From contig JANNJM010000036.1 of assembly GCA_031395645.1 (NCBI GenBank), positions 1-64,000 of the forward strand: 64,000 bases of DNA. Reading direction: 5' to 3'. Origin of the DNA: SHZI01 sp031395645 (GTDB lineage: Bacteria; Pseudomonadota; Gammaproteobacteria; Steroidobacterales; GCA-2729495). Below the pieces are notes generated by a model. The model saw only the letters and a program-made list of their open reading frames with translations. It was not told the DNA's origin and made no database searches. Shown piece by piece: positions 16,534 through 25,611 of this stretch (positions within the stretch are counted from its first letter, which is position 1; each line of letters starts with the position of its first letter). Position numbers and translations under genes: made by a program.

Positions 16534-17802
16534 TCACCCCCCGACCGCGCCCGGGCGTTCGGCGCGATGTTGGCGTCGCGCGACCGCGGCCGTGGCAATC
16601 GCCAGGCCAGCGCACGCCAGCCAGACGAGCAGCAGCTGCTTCTGGGAGCCGACGACACCCTGCAGTTCGTTCCTGTGGATGTAGAAGGCCCAGTAGGCAA
16701 TGGCTATGGCGGCGTAGGCACGAACGGCGGTATCGGTAGAACGCAGGAGCCTCGACCAGAAGGCCAGCCCGAGCAGGAAAACCAGTATGAAACCAATCAG
16801 CAGGGGCCAGTCGCCGGCGCTCCACATCTGCGCCCAGATGTTATTGGCAAGGCCATGGTCGACGAGGGGGAAAAGCGCCGGCTGATAGAGGCGATTGAAA
16901 CGGACAGCCTCCTCGCCAAGCGCTGGTGCAAACAGGATGAGGTGATACGCGGCCGCTTCGAGGTGATCAGTTCCGGTCCGGAATTCATTGCGAACAATCT
17001 CGTTCAGGACCGTCTGGGTGGTGAACGGCTCCGAAGTCAGGATGCCATTTGCGTACCAGAGTGGATTGCTGACGCGGTCCGCGATTTCCGTCCAGTCGCC
17101 GGCCCGCAGCGGCTCCTTCAGGTTCTGATAGGAGATGACCAGCAGTCCTCCGGCGAAAATGACGATCCAGTAGCGCAGCCTCAGGAAGCCAAGGCGAACC
17201 GGTTCCGGCCGCGCGAGCCATAGCAGACCGATGGCGATTAAACTCGTCGCAAAGGCGTAGCGGAACCCTATCCACATGTCGAGAACCAGGAGCGCCCAGC
17301 CGACCAGAATGGCAATCCGCTCGTGGCGCAGGAAGGCAAGCACGGTACCAAGCGTGGCCCCGAGCTGCCAAAGCAGGTGGCCGCGACCCACTACCTCGAT
17401 TACCTCACTCTTCTCGGCGGTGAATGCCGTTCCTCCCGATTCGACCGCGGTCAGAACGAGTCCCAGCATCGCGATACACAGCGCGACCCAGGTCGCCAGG
17501 CCCGTGTCTTCCAACACCCAGCCAGGCGCTGCTCGGCAACGGTCCCATTGGCTCCACAGGATACCGGCGATCAGAATCAGCACCGTCACTGCCAGCATGA
17601 TCGCAATCGCCTCTGGCTGCAGGGCGACCGGCAGCTTGATGGGACTGCGGGGACTGGTGGGACTCAACGTGTAGCCCGCAAGCCCCGGCATGAAGTAAAT
17701 GACGGCGGAGAAAAATGCCACGGCGAATCCATCGAGTCGGCGTCGAACGCCGAGGAAGTACCCCAAGCCGACGATGACGACAGCAACAAACAGATACTGC
17801 AT
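16534..17802 (-). CDS. wzy: O-antigen polymerase-like protein (Wzy)
   Basis: A 422-residue polytopic inner-membrane protein with about ten predicted helices, starting MQYLFVAVVIVGLGYFLG, and a large periplasmic loop (about residues 225-320). Wzy proteins share little sequence; the call rests on topology, length and position between Wzx and the glycosyltransferases. Its role would be to polymerise flipped repeat units on the periplasmic side. Gaps are 3 and 9 bases to its neighbours. Confidence 0.75.
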   Translation of the reverse strand: MQYLFVAVVIVGLGYFLGVRRRLDGFAVAFFSAVIYFMPGLAGYTLSPTSPRSPIKLPVALQPEAIAIMLAVTVLILIAGILWSQWDRCRAAPGWVLEDTGLATWVALCIAMLGLVLTAVESGGTAFTAEKSEVIEVVGRGHLLWQLGATLGTVLAFLRHERIAILVGWALLVLDMWIGFRYAFATSLIAIGLLWLARPEPVRLGFLRLRYWIVIFAGGLLVISYQNLKEPLRAGDWTEIADRVSNPLWYANGILTSEPFTTQTVLNEIVRNEFRTGTDHLEAAAYHLILFAPALGEEAVRFNRLYQPALFPLVDHGLANNIWAQMWSAGDWPLLIGFILVFLLGLAFWSRLLRSTDTAVRAYAAIAIAYWAFYIHRNELQGVVGSQKQLLLVWLACAGLAIATAAVARRQHRAERPGAVGG

Positions 17803-17811
17803 CGTGGTGCC

Positions 17812-19188
17812 TCAGGCTGGCCGCACGTCGTGCCGGCGCAGCAGGTCGAGCGGCGTGATATCAATCGCCAGTCGCCACCGTATCAGCCAGGCGCCAGCAA
17901 TGTTCCAGGCAGCATGGGCCACCAGTGCTGAGCAAGCGGCGCCAACGACCCCGTAGGCCGGGATCCAGAAAAGATTGAGAAGCCCATTGAGCATCAGGGC
18001 GGCCAGCAGCAACCAGGCCAGGCTGCGCTCCTGGCCGGTCATGGACAGCACCATGCCTGTCGGCCCTGTGAGCACGTTTAACAACTGCGACAGCACAAGA
18101 ATCCGCAAAGCCGGAGCTGCTGCACGAAATTCATCGCCAAACAGGGACAGACACGCTTCAGCCCCGGCAAACAAGACGAGACTTGCTGGCACGGCTGCCA
18201 GCAATGCGAGTCCATTCAGCGTCCGTACAAGGCTACGCAATTCGGACGACTGCCGCGCGCCGGAAGCAGCGGCAAGCATGGGTGCTGCGACGGTCTGTGC
18301 AGCGTTCATTGCAAACAGAACCAGGATCGCAACCCTTGAGGCCACGCTGTAGAACCCGGCAGCCGTCGTATCGGCGAGGGCGCCCAGCATGACGGTATCC
18401 AGTGAGTACATAGCAATCAGAAAACCGTTGGCCAGCATCAGTGACGTGGCAGTACGCAGGTAACGCCGGCGGTCCGAAGCATCCACGACGGCCACGCCAT
18501 CCGGCAATTCACGCTGCAGGACAATGCTGGCTACCAGAAGCGATGCGATCGTTCCAGCGAGGAATGCCAGCAGTGCCGCCGCACCTGAGAGCCACCGGGG
18601 CTCAAGGGCCGCCAGTATGAGGATGCCAGTGCCGGCAACGCAGGGCCGAATAATGCCATCCCCACTCAGGGCCACCACCACTCGCCGCAGACCCCGCAAC
18701 GCCGCCGCCGTGAGCTCGGAGAAGGCCGCCAGCGGCAACAGCGCAGCGCCCACAACCAGACACCGGTACATTGCCGGGCTCTCCGGCTGGCCCGTGGTGG
18801 TGACCACCACCAGCGCGATCACACCAACAAGAAACCCGAGTACCGGACCGGTGGTGCGCGCAAAACGAACGAGCCCGAGCAGGCGACCGAAGTCTCGCTG
18901 TGCAGAAAACTCGGCAACCAGGCGAACCAGCGTGCTGTCCAGGCCAACTTTTGCAAGAATCAGGCATAAACCGAGACCTGCGAAGACGAAACTATAGACA
19001 CCGAATTCAACGGGTCCCAGAAGTCGTGCGAACAGGACCTGCAGGCCAAGCGTAAGAAGTTGCGCAACGGTACTGATGCACAGCACTGCGGCGGACGCTC
19101 GGACCAGCGGCTCCCAAACAGGTTGGCTGGCACCCGCCAGTCGATCCGCAATCCGGCGAAGCCCGCCCGGGCGTTGAAGACTCGTCAA
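17812..19188 (-). CDS. wzx: Wzx-type oligosaccharide flippase
   Basis: MOP-superfamily translocase of 458 residues with about twelve or more membrane helices. It shows FARLLGPVEFGVYSFVFAGL near the N-terminus, typical of Wzx, followed by a long soluble-free membrane array and a final LRRHDVR tail. It moves the undecaprenyl-linked repeat unit across the inner membrane. The only suitable start is TTG at 19188, supported by AGGGA five bases upstream. It is followed by Wzy after nine bases. Confidence 0.9.
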   Translation of the reverse strand: MTSLQRPGGLRRIADRLAGASQPVWEPLVRASAAVLCISTVAQLLTLGLQVLFARLLGPVEFGVYSFVFAGLGLCLILAKVGLDSTLVRLVAEFSAQRDFGRLLGLVRFARTTGPVLGFLVGVIALVVVTTTGQPESPAMYRCLVVGAALLPLAAFSELTAAALRGLRRVVVALSGDGIIRPCVAGTGILILAALEPRWLSGAAALLAFLAGTIASLLVASIVLQRELPDGVAVVDASDRRRYLRTATSLMLANGFLIAMYSLDTVMLGALADTTAAGFYSVASRVAILVLFAMNAAQTVAAPMLAAASGARQSSELRSLVRTLNGLALLAAVPASLVLFAGAEACLSLFGDEFRAAAPALRILVLSQLLNVLTGPTGMVLSMTGQERSLAWLLLAALMLNGLLNLFWIPAYGVVGAACSALVAHAAWNIAGAWLIRWRLAIDITPLDLLRRHDVRPA

Positions 19189-19215
19189 GGCGATCCCTGC
19201 CCCGTTCCCATCAGG

Positions 19216-20106
19216 CTAGCCGGCAGTATCTGGAACCCGGGCGTTCCTCGCATAGACCAGCACGATACCGAGGATCAGCCCCACCAGGGCGCCAGCCGCG
19301 ATGCCAACGGCCGCCAGCAACAATTTCTTAGGTCGCTCCGGCTGGTCCAGGTCGGCGGGTATGGCCGGATCGATAACCCGAAAGGCGTACTCCGGCCGGG
19401 CATTAGCCAGCATTCGCTCGTTGATTTGGGATTCCATGACCTCGGCAATCGCAGCGCGCAATTCCAGGAGTTGCGTCTTGCCAAGTTCAGCCTGGAGAAA
19501 CGCGAGACTGCTTTCCAACTGACGCAGCTTCCGGGAACGAAGGTCGTCATTGGCGCGCGCAACCATGAGGTTGGTCCACCGTGCCGCCTGAACAGGATCG
19601 AACCACTCAACCCGGACGGTCACCAGGCCACGATCCTGGTCCTCGATGACAGTCCGGACCTTGCGATCAAAGTAGATCCAGCCGTCCCAAACAGTCGGAA
19701 TGCGGTTCGGGTCGCGCTCAGTCCATTTTCCGGTTCCCTGATCCCAACGGTCGGCAAAGAAAACCGGTAGCAGTCGTTCATCCACAATGAGTCGTTCGGC
19801 AAATTGCCGCGACTTGAGCACAGCCAGTGCCTCGTCCCGCTGGGAACTGTCACCTAGCCCGAGTGCGCCGGCGCCCCCGAGCCTGGAAAGCAGGCCAGCC
19901 ACGGCACGGTTGCCAGTCTCTTTGCCCGCGACCGGCATCACTACGGCAGAAGCCCGGTACACCGGCCGCGTCAGAAAACCGGCCGCCAGGGCGGCGGCAA
20001 GGCCCAGCGCGGCACCGCCGAGCCAATAGCGTTTGAGACTAATCACGACCCGGACCACGTCCACCAGCGTGACGACCCGAACCGCGGTGCTGCCTGCTGG
20101 AGTCAA
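19216..20106 (-). CDS. wzz: Wzz-type chain-length determinant
   Basis: A 296-residue inner-membrane co-polymerase. One N-terminal helix (LGGAALGLAAALAAGFL) is followed by PVYRASAVVMPV, a periplasmic coiled-coil region (LRSRKLRQLESSLAFLQAEL...) and a second helix near the C-terminus after the proline-containing ADLDQPERPKKLLLA. It sets polymer length with Wzy. It has no C-terminal tyrosine kinase domain and none is encoded in the locus. The listed TTG start is the first in frame and lies 10 bases after the SLBB stop; a downstream GTG cannot be excluded. Confidence 0.88.
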   Translation of the reverse strand: MTPAGSTAVRVVTLVDVVRVVISLKRYWLGGAALGLAAALAAGFLTRPVYRASAVVMPVAGKETGNRAVAGLLSRLGGAGALGLGDSSQRDEALAVLKSRQFAERLIVDERLLPVFFADRWDQGTGKWTERDPNRIPTVWDGWIYFDRKVRTVIEDQDRGLVTVRVEWFDPVQAARWTNLMVARANDDLRSRKLRQLESSLAFLQAELGKTQLLELRAAIAEVMESQINERMLANARPEYAFRVIDPAIPADLDQPERPKKLLLAAVGIAAGALVGLILGIVLVYARNARVPDTAG

Positions 20107-20116
20107 GCTGCCACCA

Positions 20117-22876
20117 CTAAAACGAATTCACCGCCGCCACCGCGACGGCCAGGTTGTAGATAATGCTCGTCACCGACGTCCACAAGGGCAGCGGCGGCAG
20201 GCGCTCGGTGTCTACAGGCACGACGATCGTGTCTCCGGGATGGATGCTGCGATTGGCACTACGGAACCAGCCACGGCCCGATGACGCCACCACCTGGCCA
20301 TTCGCGCGCACGACGTAGATGCGGTTGTTGTCGGCCTTCTGCGTCATCCCACCACTTAAGTTTACGTAGTCGTTGCGCTCGAGCCCTGGCTGATAAAGGT
20401 GGGACGTCACTGTCTGCACCTCGCCAAGCACAGTTACTTCCTGGCTGCGCCGTGGGATCACCAGCCGGTCGTCGTTCTTCAGCAGGATGTCGCCTGCTGA
20501 GCCCGGGACGCCCTCCAGTATTTTCGGAAGATCAATGGCGAGCCGCCCCACCGGCTTGGTGTTGCGCAATTCCGCCAGCAACGACTGGCCAGCAGACAGG
20601 GACTGCGCACCATCCTTGCCAGCGCCCTGGACCTGGCTGTTCTGCACGGCCAGCGCTGTCAGGTCCCGCTCGAGCCGGGCGGACAGCGCCTTGATCTGCT
20701 CTGCTTCGCGTTCCTCCAGGCTCTTGCGCGTGAATACCACGCCCTCGGGAAAGGCGAGATCTGTCAATCCTCCGGCCCGGCGAATCACCGCCGCCAGCGT
20801 TTCTCCCCGCTGGATCGCGTAGCGCCCCGGAAAGCGTACTTCACCGTCCAGGTTTACTGCTTCCTGCCGGGTCCACTGCGGTACCTGTTTGATCGTGAGC
20901 AGATCGAAGGGCTTTAGGAGCACGTCTGCGGCCGCGTCCCCGCCAAGGGCCAAGGACAGGTTGATGGCGATCAGCTCGGTGCGCCGCGTTTCGCCATCTA
21001 CCACTTCGTAGCGCGCCAGTTCCGCCTCGGCGCCGAACGCGGCCTCGTCCAGGCTGCCACCGGCACGCACCAGATCGGTAACTGTCATTCCCGCCTCCAG
21101 TGGGTAAGCGCCGGGCTGCCGCACGCTGCCATCGATGCTCACCACCTGGCTTGGGTCGCCGCGTGTGCCCTGGCGCCGAAGCTCGTCCAGCAACGGGTCG
21201 AGCTGACTGGCACGCGACGACTGGAGATCGAAAACAATGATCTGGTCACGGGGCGCCAGCACCAGATTGGAAGCGGAGAGCGGCTGCTCGAAGGCCCGGG
21301 CAAGGTCTGCCGACAACGCGACGACACGCCGTTCGGGTGCGAGCTCCCGTCGAATAAGCACATAATGCAGGTCCGCATTCGGTTGCAGGTCGTCCACGGA
21401 GGGGATCACGTCGGTCAGACGCAAACCCCCGCGGTGCTGGGACAGGCCCGGTCGGTACACGTGCCCGGAAAGCGCCACGGAATCGGCCAGCGTGGGCCTG
21501 ACAGTTTCGATGCGCAGAACGTCACCGGAACGCAGCGGCGTCGCGCGGCCCTGTGGAGTATCGAGGTCGACATCGAGGAGGACGCGCCCCTTGGCCGGAT
21601 CGATACGCTCCAGCCGTGCGAGGCGCGGCGCCGCCTCGGCCGTTAAGCCGCCCCCCAGCGCGACGAGATCGTTGACCGTGGCCTGACCCCGAAACTCGTA
21701 GATCGCTGGCCGCCGGATCTCGCCGGCAATTCCAGCGATCTGCCCAATCGGCGGAATGAAAATCAGGTCCCCGGACTGGATGCGGACGTCGTTGCGGGAA
21801 TCCCCACGCAGAAGCAACGCGTAGAGGTCCAGCGACGCGATGACCCGGCCATCCCGCTTCAGCTGCACATTGCGGAGTGAACCAATGGATGTCACGCCAC
21901 CACTGACGAGCAAGGCGTTAGTCATCGTGGAGAGGCCACTGATGGTGTAGGACCCGGGCCGCACGGCTTCGCCCGTAACGAGTACCTGCAGCGAGCGCAG
22001 TGCACCGAGACCCACTGCGGCACGGGTGCCGATCATCTGCTCCGCCACGGTGTCCTCGATACGCCGCTGCATTTCGTCGTAGGGCAAACCGGCAACGACG
22101 ATGGGACCCAGCTCGGGAAAGCGGATCTCACCGTCCCGGCCGACGACAAGGGAATAACTTGCCTTGACGCTCCCGATGAGCTGCACTTTCACCGTGTCGC
22201 CGGGACCAATGACATACTCGGGTGGCACCGGGATATCCGTTGCTGGCGCATAGGTAGTCGGCACATTGGCGAAAAGGTCATAGCCGAAGGGCTTGAGCGC
22301 ATCCACTCCGATCAGCTCCAGATTGAGCAGCGACACGCGCACGCTGAAACGGGCAAGTGCTGGTTCCCGGTTCAGGCGCTGCGTGGCCTCATCCGCGGTG
22401 AGTCCGGCCAGCGGAATGGTGGCGGTGACGCCAGGAATACGCAGCCGGCCAGCCTTGTCGAGCCGATAGGGATTGGCGGCCATCGCCCGCTCGCGCAGCC
22501 CGCTAGCGGCCCGGATCTCGGCCGTCAACGCTTCTGCCGTTTGCAGTACCTTCAGGTCCAGCAGCACCGTATCACCGCCCCGAATCCGGGGGGGACCCGC
22601 GAGGTCTAGTGCCTCTCCCGCAGCAGGTCTGGAAATTCGGGGCTGACTTAGCGGGGGGTCGGTACGGGTGCCATCGCTGGTCCCCAGCTGCTCCAGCAAA
22701 GCCTGCTGTTCTTCCGGCGAGAGCGATTGAAGGAGACGCAGCTGATCGGCGGTGGGCGACTGGCTGTGCGCTGGCAGCGCCCCGCCGACGATCAGGGCCA
22801 GCACGATCAGAGACTGGATCCAGGGGGTCGCGCCTGAAGGCGCTCCTGCCCGAGCATTCCATGCGCCCTGCGCCAT
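20117..22876 (-). CDS. Multi-SLBB outer-membrane polysaccharide export protein
   Basis: A 919-residue secreted protein likely to form or gate the outer-membrane exit channel. A signal peptide core (SLIVLALIVGGALPAHSQ) is followed by a polysaccharide-export domain (YVIGPGDTVKVQLIGSV...) and six SLBB-like repeats, recognisable from G-x-V-x-x-PG (for example TGEAVRPGSYTI, DGSVRQPGAYPL and DGEVRFPGRYAI). The final segment WTSVTSIIYNLAVAVAAV may be an amphipathic outer-membrane helix. This resembles the multi-SLBB proteins of the WbfF/OtnA type more than the short Wza. The only plausible start, ATG 22876, places a diverged REP element inside the signal-peptide n-region. It follows pgi by 49 bases. 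Confidence 0.9.
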   Translation of the reverse strand: MAQGAWNARAGAPSGATPWIQSLIVLALIVGGALPAHSQSPTADQLRLLQSLSPEEQQALLEQLGTSDGTRTDPPLSQPRISRPAAGEALDLAGPPRIRGGDTVLLDLKVLQTAEALTAEIRAASGLRERAMAANPYRLDKAGRLRIPGVTATIPLAGLTADEATQRLNREPALARFSVRVSLLNLELIGVDALKPFGYDLFANVPTTYAPATDIPVPPEYVIGPGDTVKVQLIGSVKASYSLVVGRDGEIRFPELGPIVVAGLPYDEMQRRIEDTVAEQMIGTRAAVGLGALRSLQVLVTGEAVRPGSYTISGLSTMTNALLVSGGVTSIGSLRNVQLKRDGRVIASLDLYALLLRGDSRNDVRIQSGDLIFIPPIGQIAGIAGEIRRPAIYEFRGQATVNDLVALGGGLTAEAAPRLARLERIDPAKGRVLLDVDLDTPQGRATPLRSGDVLRIETVRPTLADSVALSGHVYRPGLSQHRGGLRLTDVIPSVDDLQPNADLHYVLIRRELAPERRVVALSADLARAFEQPLSASNLVLAPRDQIIVFDLQSSRASQLDPLLDELRRQGTRGDPSQVVSIDGSVRQPGAYPLEAGMTVTDLVRAGGSLDEAAFGAEAELARYEVVDGETRRTELIAINLSLALGGDAAADVLLKPFDLLTIKQVPQWTRQEAVNLDGEVRFPGRYAIQRGETLAAVIRRAGGLTDLAFPEGVVFTRKSLEEREAEQIKALSARLERDLTALAVQNSQVQGAGKDGAQSLSAGQSLLAELRNTKPVGRLAIDLPKILEGVPGSAGDILLKNDDRLVIPRRSQEVTVLGEVQTVTSHLYQPGLERNDYVNLSGGMTQKADNNRIYVVRANGQVVASSGRGWFRSANRSIHPGDTIVVPVDTERLPPLPLWTSVTSIIYNLAVAVAAVNSF
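22828..22850 (-). repeat. Diverged REP element inside the SLBB gene
   Basis: The minus strand reads GGCAGGAG, then the hairpin GCGCCT-TC-AGGCGC and GA, matching 20 of 23 positions of the intact copies at 6106 and 40182. It encodes RAGAPSGA in the signal-peptide n-region of the export protein. Differences are confined to the head. Confidence 0.75.
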
Positions 22877-22925
22877 CGTTTCGGTATCCCCGCTGAAGTC
22901 CCGCCGCAGCTTACCCAATTCGCCG

Positions 22926-24572
22926 TCAGCTGTCGTTGGTCCAGCGCCGAAGCACGTGGCCGATGCCCGGCAATACCGGCGTCGGCGTCGCCCGCTGCAG
23001 CTCCTCGTACATCCCCACGGCCATCCCCTTGCCCAGCTCCACGCCCCACTGGTCAAATGGATTGATCCCCCAGATGCAGGACTGCACGAAGACCTTCTGC
23101 TCGTAGAGGGCAATGAGAAAACCGAGGCTGTGCGGGTCAAGCCGCCGCAGGAGCAGGATGTTGCTGGGATGATTACCCGCGTGAACCTTGTGGGGCGCGA
23201 GGCGCGCCACTTCCGCCGTGGATTTGCCTTTGGCCGCTAGCTCCGCCTGCGCGGCTTCCAGCGTGTAGCCCCGCGCGAAGGCTTCCGCCTGGGCAAGCAG
23301 GTTCGCGAGGCCCACCAGGTGCTGATCGGCGTACGGGCTTGAGCCCTCCACCGGGGCGATGAAGTCGGCCGCGAACCTGACCGTCCCCTGGTGCAGGAGC
23401 TGGAAGAACGAGTGCTGGCCGTTATTGCCCGGCTCGCCCCAGATCACGGTCCCGGTGCTCCAGCGCACCGGCTGGCCGTCGCGGGTGACCCCTTTGCCAT
23501 TGCTCTCCATTTCGAGCTGCTGCAGGTACGCCGGAAAGCGATGCAGCCGCCCGTCGTAGGGCAGAATCGCCTGGCTGGTGGTGCCCTGAAGGTTCTGGTT
23601 CCAGACGGCAATCAGCGCCATCAGCACGGGCAGGTTGTCCGCCAGGGGCGCCGTGCGGAAATGCTCATCCAGCGTGTGACCACCAGCCAGCAGCTCCCGG
23701 AAGTGCTCGCTGCCCACGGCGATCGCGATAGCGAGCCCGATGGATGACCAGAGGGAATACCGGCCGCCGACCCAGTCCCACATCCGGAAGCGGTGCTCCT
23801 CCGCAATACCAAACGTGTCCATGGCCGCCGCGTTCACCGAGACGGCGACGAAGTGCCGGGCGACGGCCGCCTCTCCGAGCTGACTCAGGAACCAGGTCCG
23901 GGCCGCGTTGGCGTTCAGCGCCGTTTCCCAGGTGACGAAGGTCTTGGAGCAGACGATAAAAAGAGTTTCGGCCGCGGGCACCCGGGCAAGCACGTCGGCC
24001 AGCTGGGTGCCATCGACGTTCGAGATAAAGTGAATCTGCAGGTCCGGCGTGCGGTACTCGTGGAGCGCCTCGATCGCCATCACGAGCCCGAGGTCAGAAC
24101 CGCCAATGCCGATGTTGACGACGTGGCGGATCCGCGCGCCGGTGGACCCACGGTATTCGCCCGAGCCGATGGCATCCGCCAGCGCCAGCATGCGCTCACG
24201 CTCCACCTCGATCTCAAGGCGGATATCCGTGCCTGAGATCACGAGCGGCGGACTCGCGGGCCCACTCGCAGGGGAGCGCAGTGCCATGTGCTGTGCCGGG
24301 CGGTTCTCGGTGGCGTTCACCACCTCGCCAGCGAAGAGTGCTTGTATACGTCGCGGCACGTCCCGCTCGCCCGCGAGTGCGAGCAGCAGTCTGAGGGTGT
24401 CGGTGGTCAGCCGGTGGCGGGAGAAATCCAGCAGGCAGTGATCGTACTGGCGGGACAAGGCCTCAAAGCGGCCCGGTTGATCGAGGAGGTCACGGAGGTG
24501 GGTGCCGGACAACGCCTCGGCATGTTGCTGCAGCGACTTCCAGGCTGAGGCCTGGAGCAGGTCGTCCGCCAT
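22926..24572 (-). CDS. pgi: Glucose-6-phosphate isomerase
   Basis: Cytoplasmic enzyme interconverting glucose-6-P and fructose-6-P (548 residues, normal for the family). It contains NIGIGGSDLG, the signature VGGRYSLWSSIGL, the region FQLLHQGT and the C-terminal HAGNHPSNI with the catalytic His, plus INPFDQWGVELGK. AGGAG lies seven bases before the ATG. It sits inside the polysaccharide operon, between the epimerase and the export gene, with gaps of 12 and 49 bases. That placement suggests it ties precursor supply (fructose-6-P to UDP-GlcNAc, glucose-6-P to UDP-Glc) to polymer synthesis. Confidence 0.97.
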   Translation of the reverse strand: MADDLLQASAWKSLQQHAEALSGTHLRDLLDQPGRFEALSRQYDHCLLDFSRHRLTTDTLRLLLALAGERDVPRRIQALFAGEVVNATENRPAQHMALRSPASGPASPPLVISGTDIRLEIEVERERMLALADAIGSGEYRGSTGARIRHVVNIGIGGSDLGLVMAIEALHEYRTPDLQIHFISNVDGTQLADVLARVPAAETLFIVCSKTFVTWETALNANAARTWFLSQLGEAAVARHFVAVSVNAAAMDTFGIAEEHRFRMWDWVGGRYSLWSSIGLAIAIAVGSEHFRELLAGGHTLDEHFRTAPLADNLPVLMALIAVWNQNLQGTTSQAILPYDGRLHRFPAYLQQLEMESNGKGVTRDGQPVRWSTGTVIWGEPGNNGQHSFFQLLHQGTVRFAADFIAPVEGSSPYADQHLVGLANLLAQAEAFARGYTLEAAQAELAAKGKSTAEVARLAPHKVHAGNHPSNILLLRRLDPHSLGFLIALYEQKVFVQSCIWGINPFDQWGVELGKGMAVGMYEELQRATPTPVLPGIGHVLRRWTNDS

Positions 24573-24584
24573 GCGATCACTCCT

Positions 24585-25598
24585 CTAGAGGGTGATCTTA
24601 TGGTAATCCAGATACCAGTCCACGAAACGGCCGACGCCCACTTCCACGGGCGTGGCCGGCCGGTAGCCCACGTCGTTGACGAGGTCTTCAACGTCGGCCC
24701 AGGTGTCCGGCACGTCCCCCGCCTGCAGGGGCAACAGGTTTTTCTCGGCGGTGCGGCCGAGGCGCAGCTCCAGCACTTCGATGTAGCGCATCAGGTCCAC
24801 CGGCTGGGCATTGCCAATGTTGTACAGCCGGTAGGGTGCCCGGCTCGTGCCCGGATCGGGCCGGTCAGAATCCCAGGCATCGTTACCCGTGGCCACGCGG
24901 TCCACGGCAGCGACGATGCCCCCGACGATGTCGTCCACGTAGGTGAAGTCGCGCCGGTGCTTGCCATAGTTGAAGACGTCGATCGGCTTGCCGTCGAGGA
25001 TGGCCTTCGTGAACAGGAACAGGGCCATGTCCGGGCGGCCCCAGGGTCCGTAAACGGTAAAAAAGCGCAGCCCCGTCACCGGCAGGCCGTAGAGGCTGGC
25101 GTAAGTGTGCGCCATGAGCTCATTGGCCTTTTTCGTCGCGGCGTACAGCGACAGCGGATGATCGACGTTCTGGTGAACGGAGAACGGCATCTTCGTGTTG
25201 GCGCCGTACACGGAGCTCGTGGAGGCATACACCAGGTGCTGCACGGAGTGATGCCGGCAGCCCTCGAGCACGTTGAGCGTGCCGACGACGTTGCTGTCCA
25301 CGTAGATGTGCGGGTTCTGGATGGAGTAGCGCACGCCGGCCTGGGCGCCCAGGTGGATCACCCGCTCGAAGCGCTCGGCCTTGAACAGCGCCTCCATGCC
25401 CTCGCGGTTGGCCAGGTCGAGCAGCACGAAGCGGAAGCGCGACTCCTTCTGGAGGATGGCGAGGCGCGCCTTCTTGAGGTTGACGTCGTAGTAGTCGTTG
25501 AGGTTGTCGAGTCCGACGACCTCGTCACCGCGGGCGAGCAGCCGTCTGGCCGTCGTGGAGCCGATAAAACCAGCAGCGCCGGTGACCAGAATCTTCAT
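24585..25598 (-). CDS. NAD-dependent epimerase, UDP-glucuronate 4-epimerase type
   Basis: Extended SDR of 337 residues. The N-terminus MKILVTGAAGFIGSTTARRL gives the NAD-binding motif. GLDNLNDYYDVNLKKARL and HLGAQAGVRYSI are characteristic of the UDP-glucuronate 4-epimerase (LspL/CapI) group. The catalytic Tyr-x3-Lys is in LYAATKKANE, and VYGPWGRPDMALFLF follows. The ATG at 25598 is chosen because earlier codons belong to the preceding gene's 3' end. It probably makes UDP-galacturonate from the Ugd product, but it directly follows a UDP-HexNAc dehydrogenase, so an N-acetylated uronate is an alternative substrate. Confidence 0.92.
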   Translation of the reverse strand: MKILVTGAAGFIGSTTARRLLARGDEVVGLDNLNDYYDVNLKKARLAILQKESRFRFVLLDLANREGMEALFKAERFERVIHLGAQAGVRYSIQNPHIYVDSNVVGTLNVLEGCRHHSVQHLVYASTSSVYGANTKMPFSVHQNVDHPLSLYAATKKANELMAHTYASLYGLPVTGLRFFTVYGPWGRPDMALFLFTKAILDGKPIDVFNYGKHRRDFTYVDDIVGGIVAAVDRVATGNDAWDSDRPDPGTSRAPYRLYNIGNAQPVDLMRYIEVLELRLGRTAEKNLLPLQAGDVPDTWADVEDLVNDVGYRPATPVEVGVGRFVDWYLDYHKITL

Positions 25599-25611
25599 CA
25601 GCAGGCCGACC

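Noticed and set aside
20117..23140. Long version of the SLBB gene starting at 23140
   Set aside because: The first 88 codons run over the end of pgi and have shadow-frame composition; the signal peptide appears only after the ATG at 22876.
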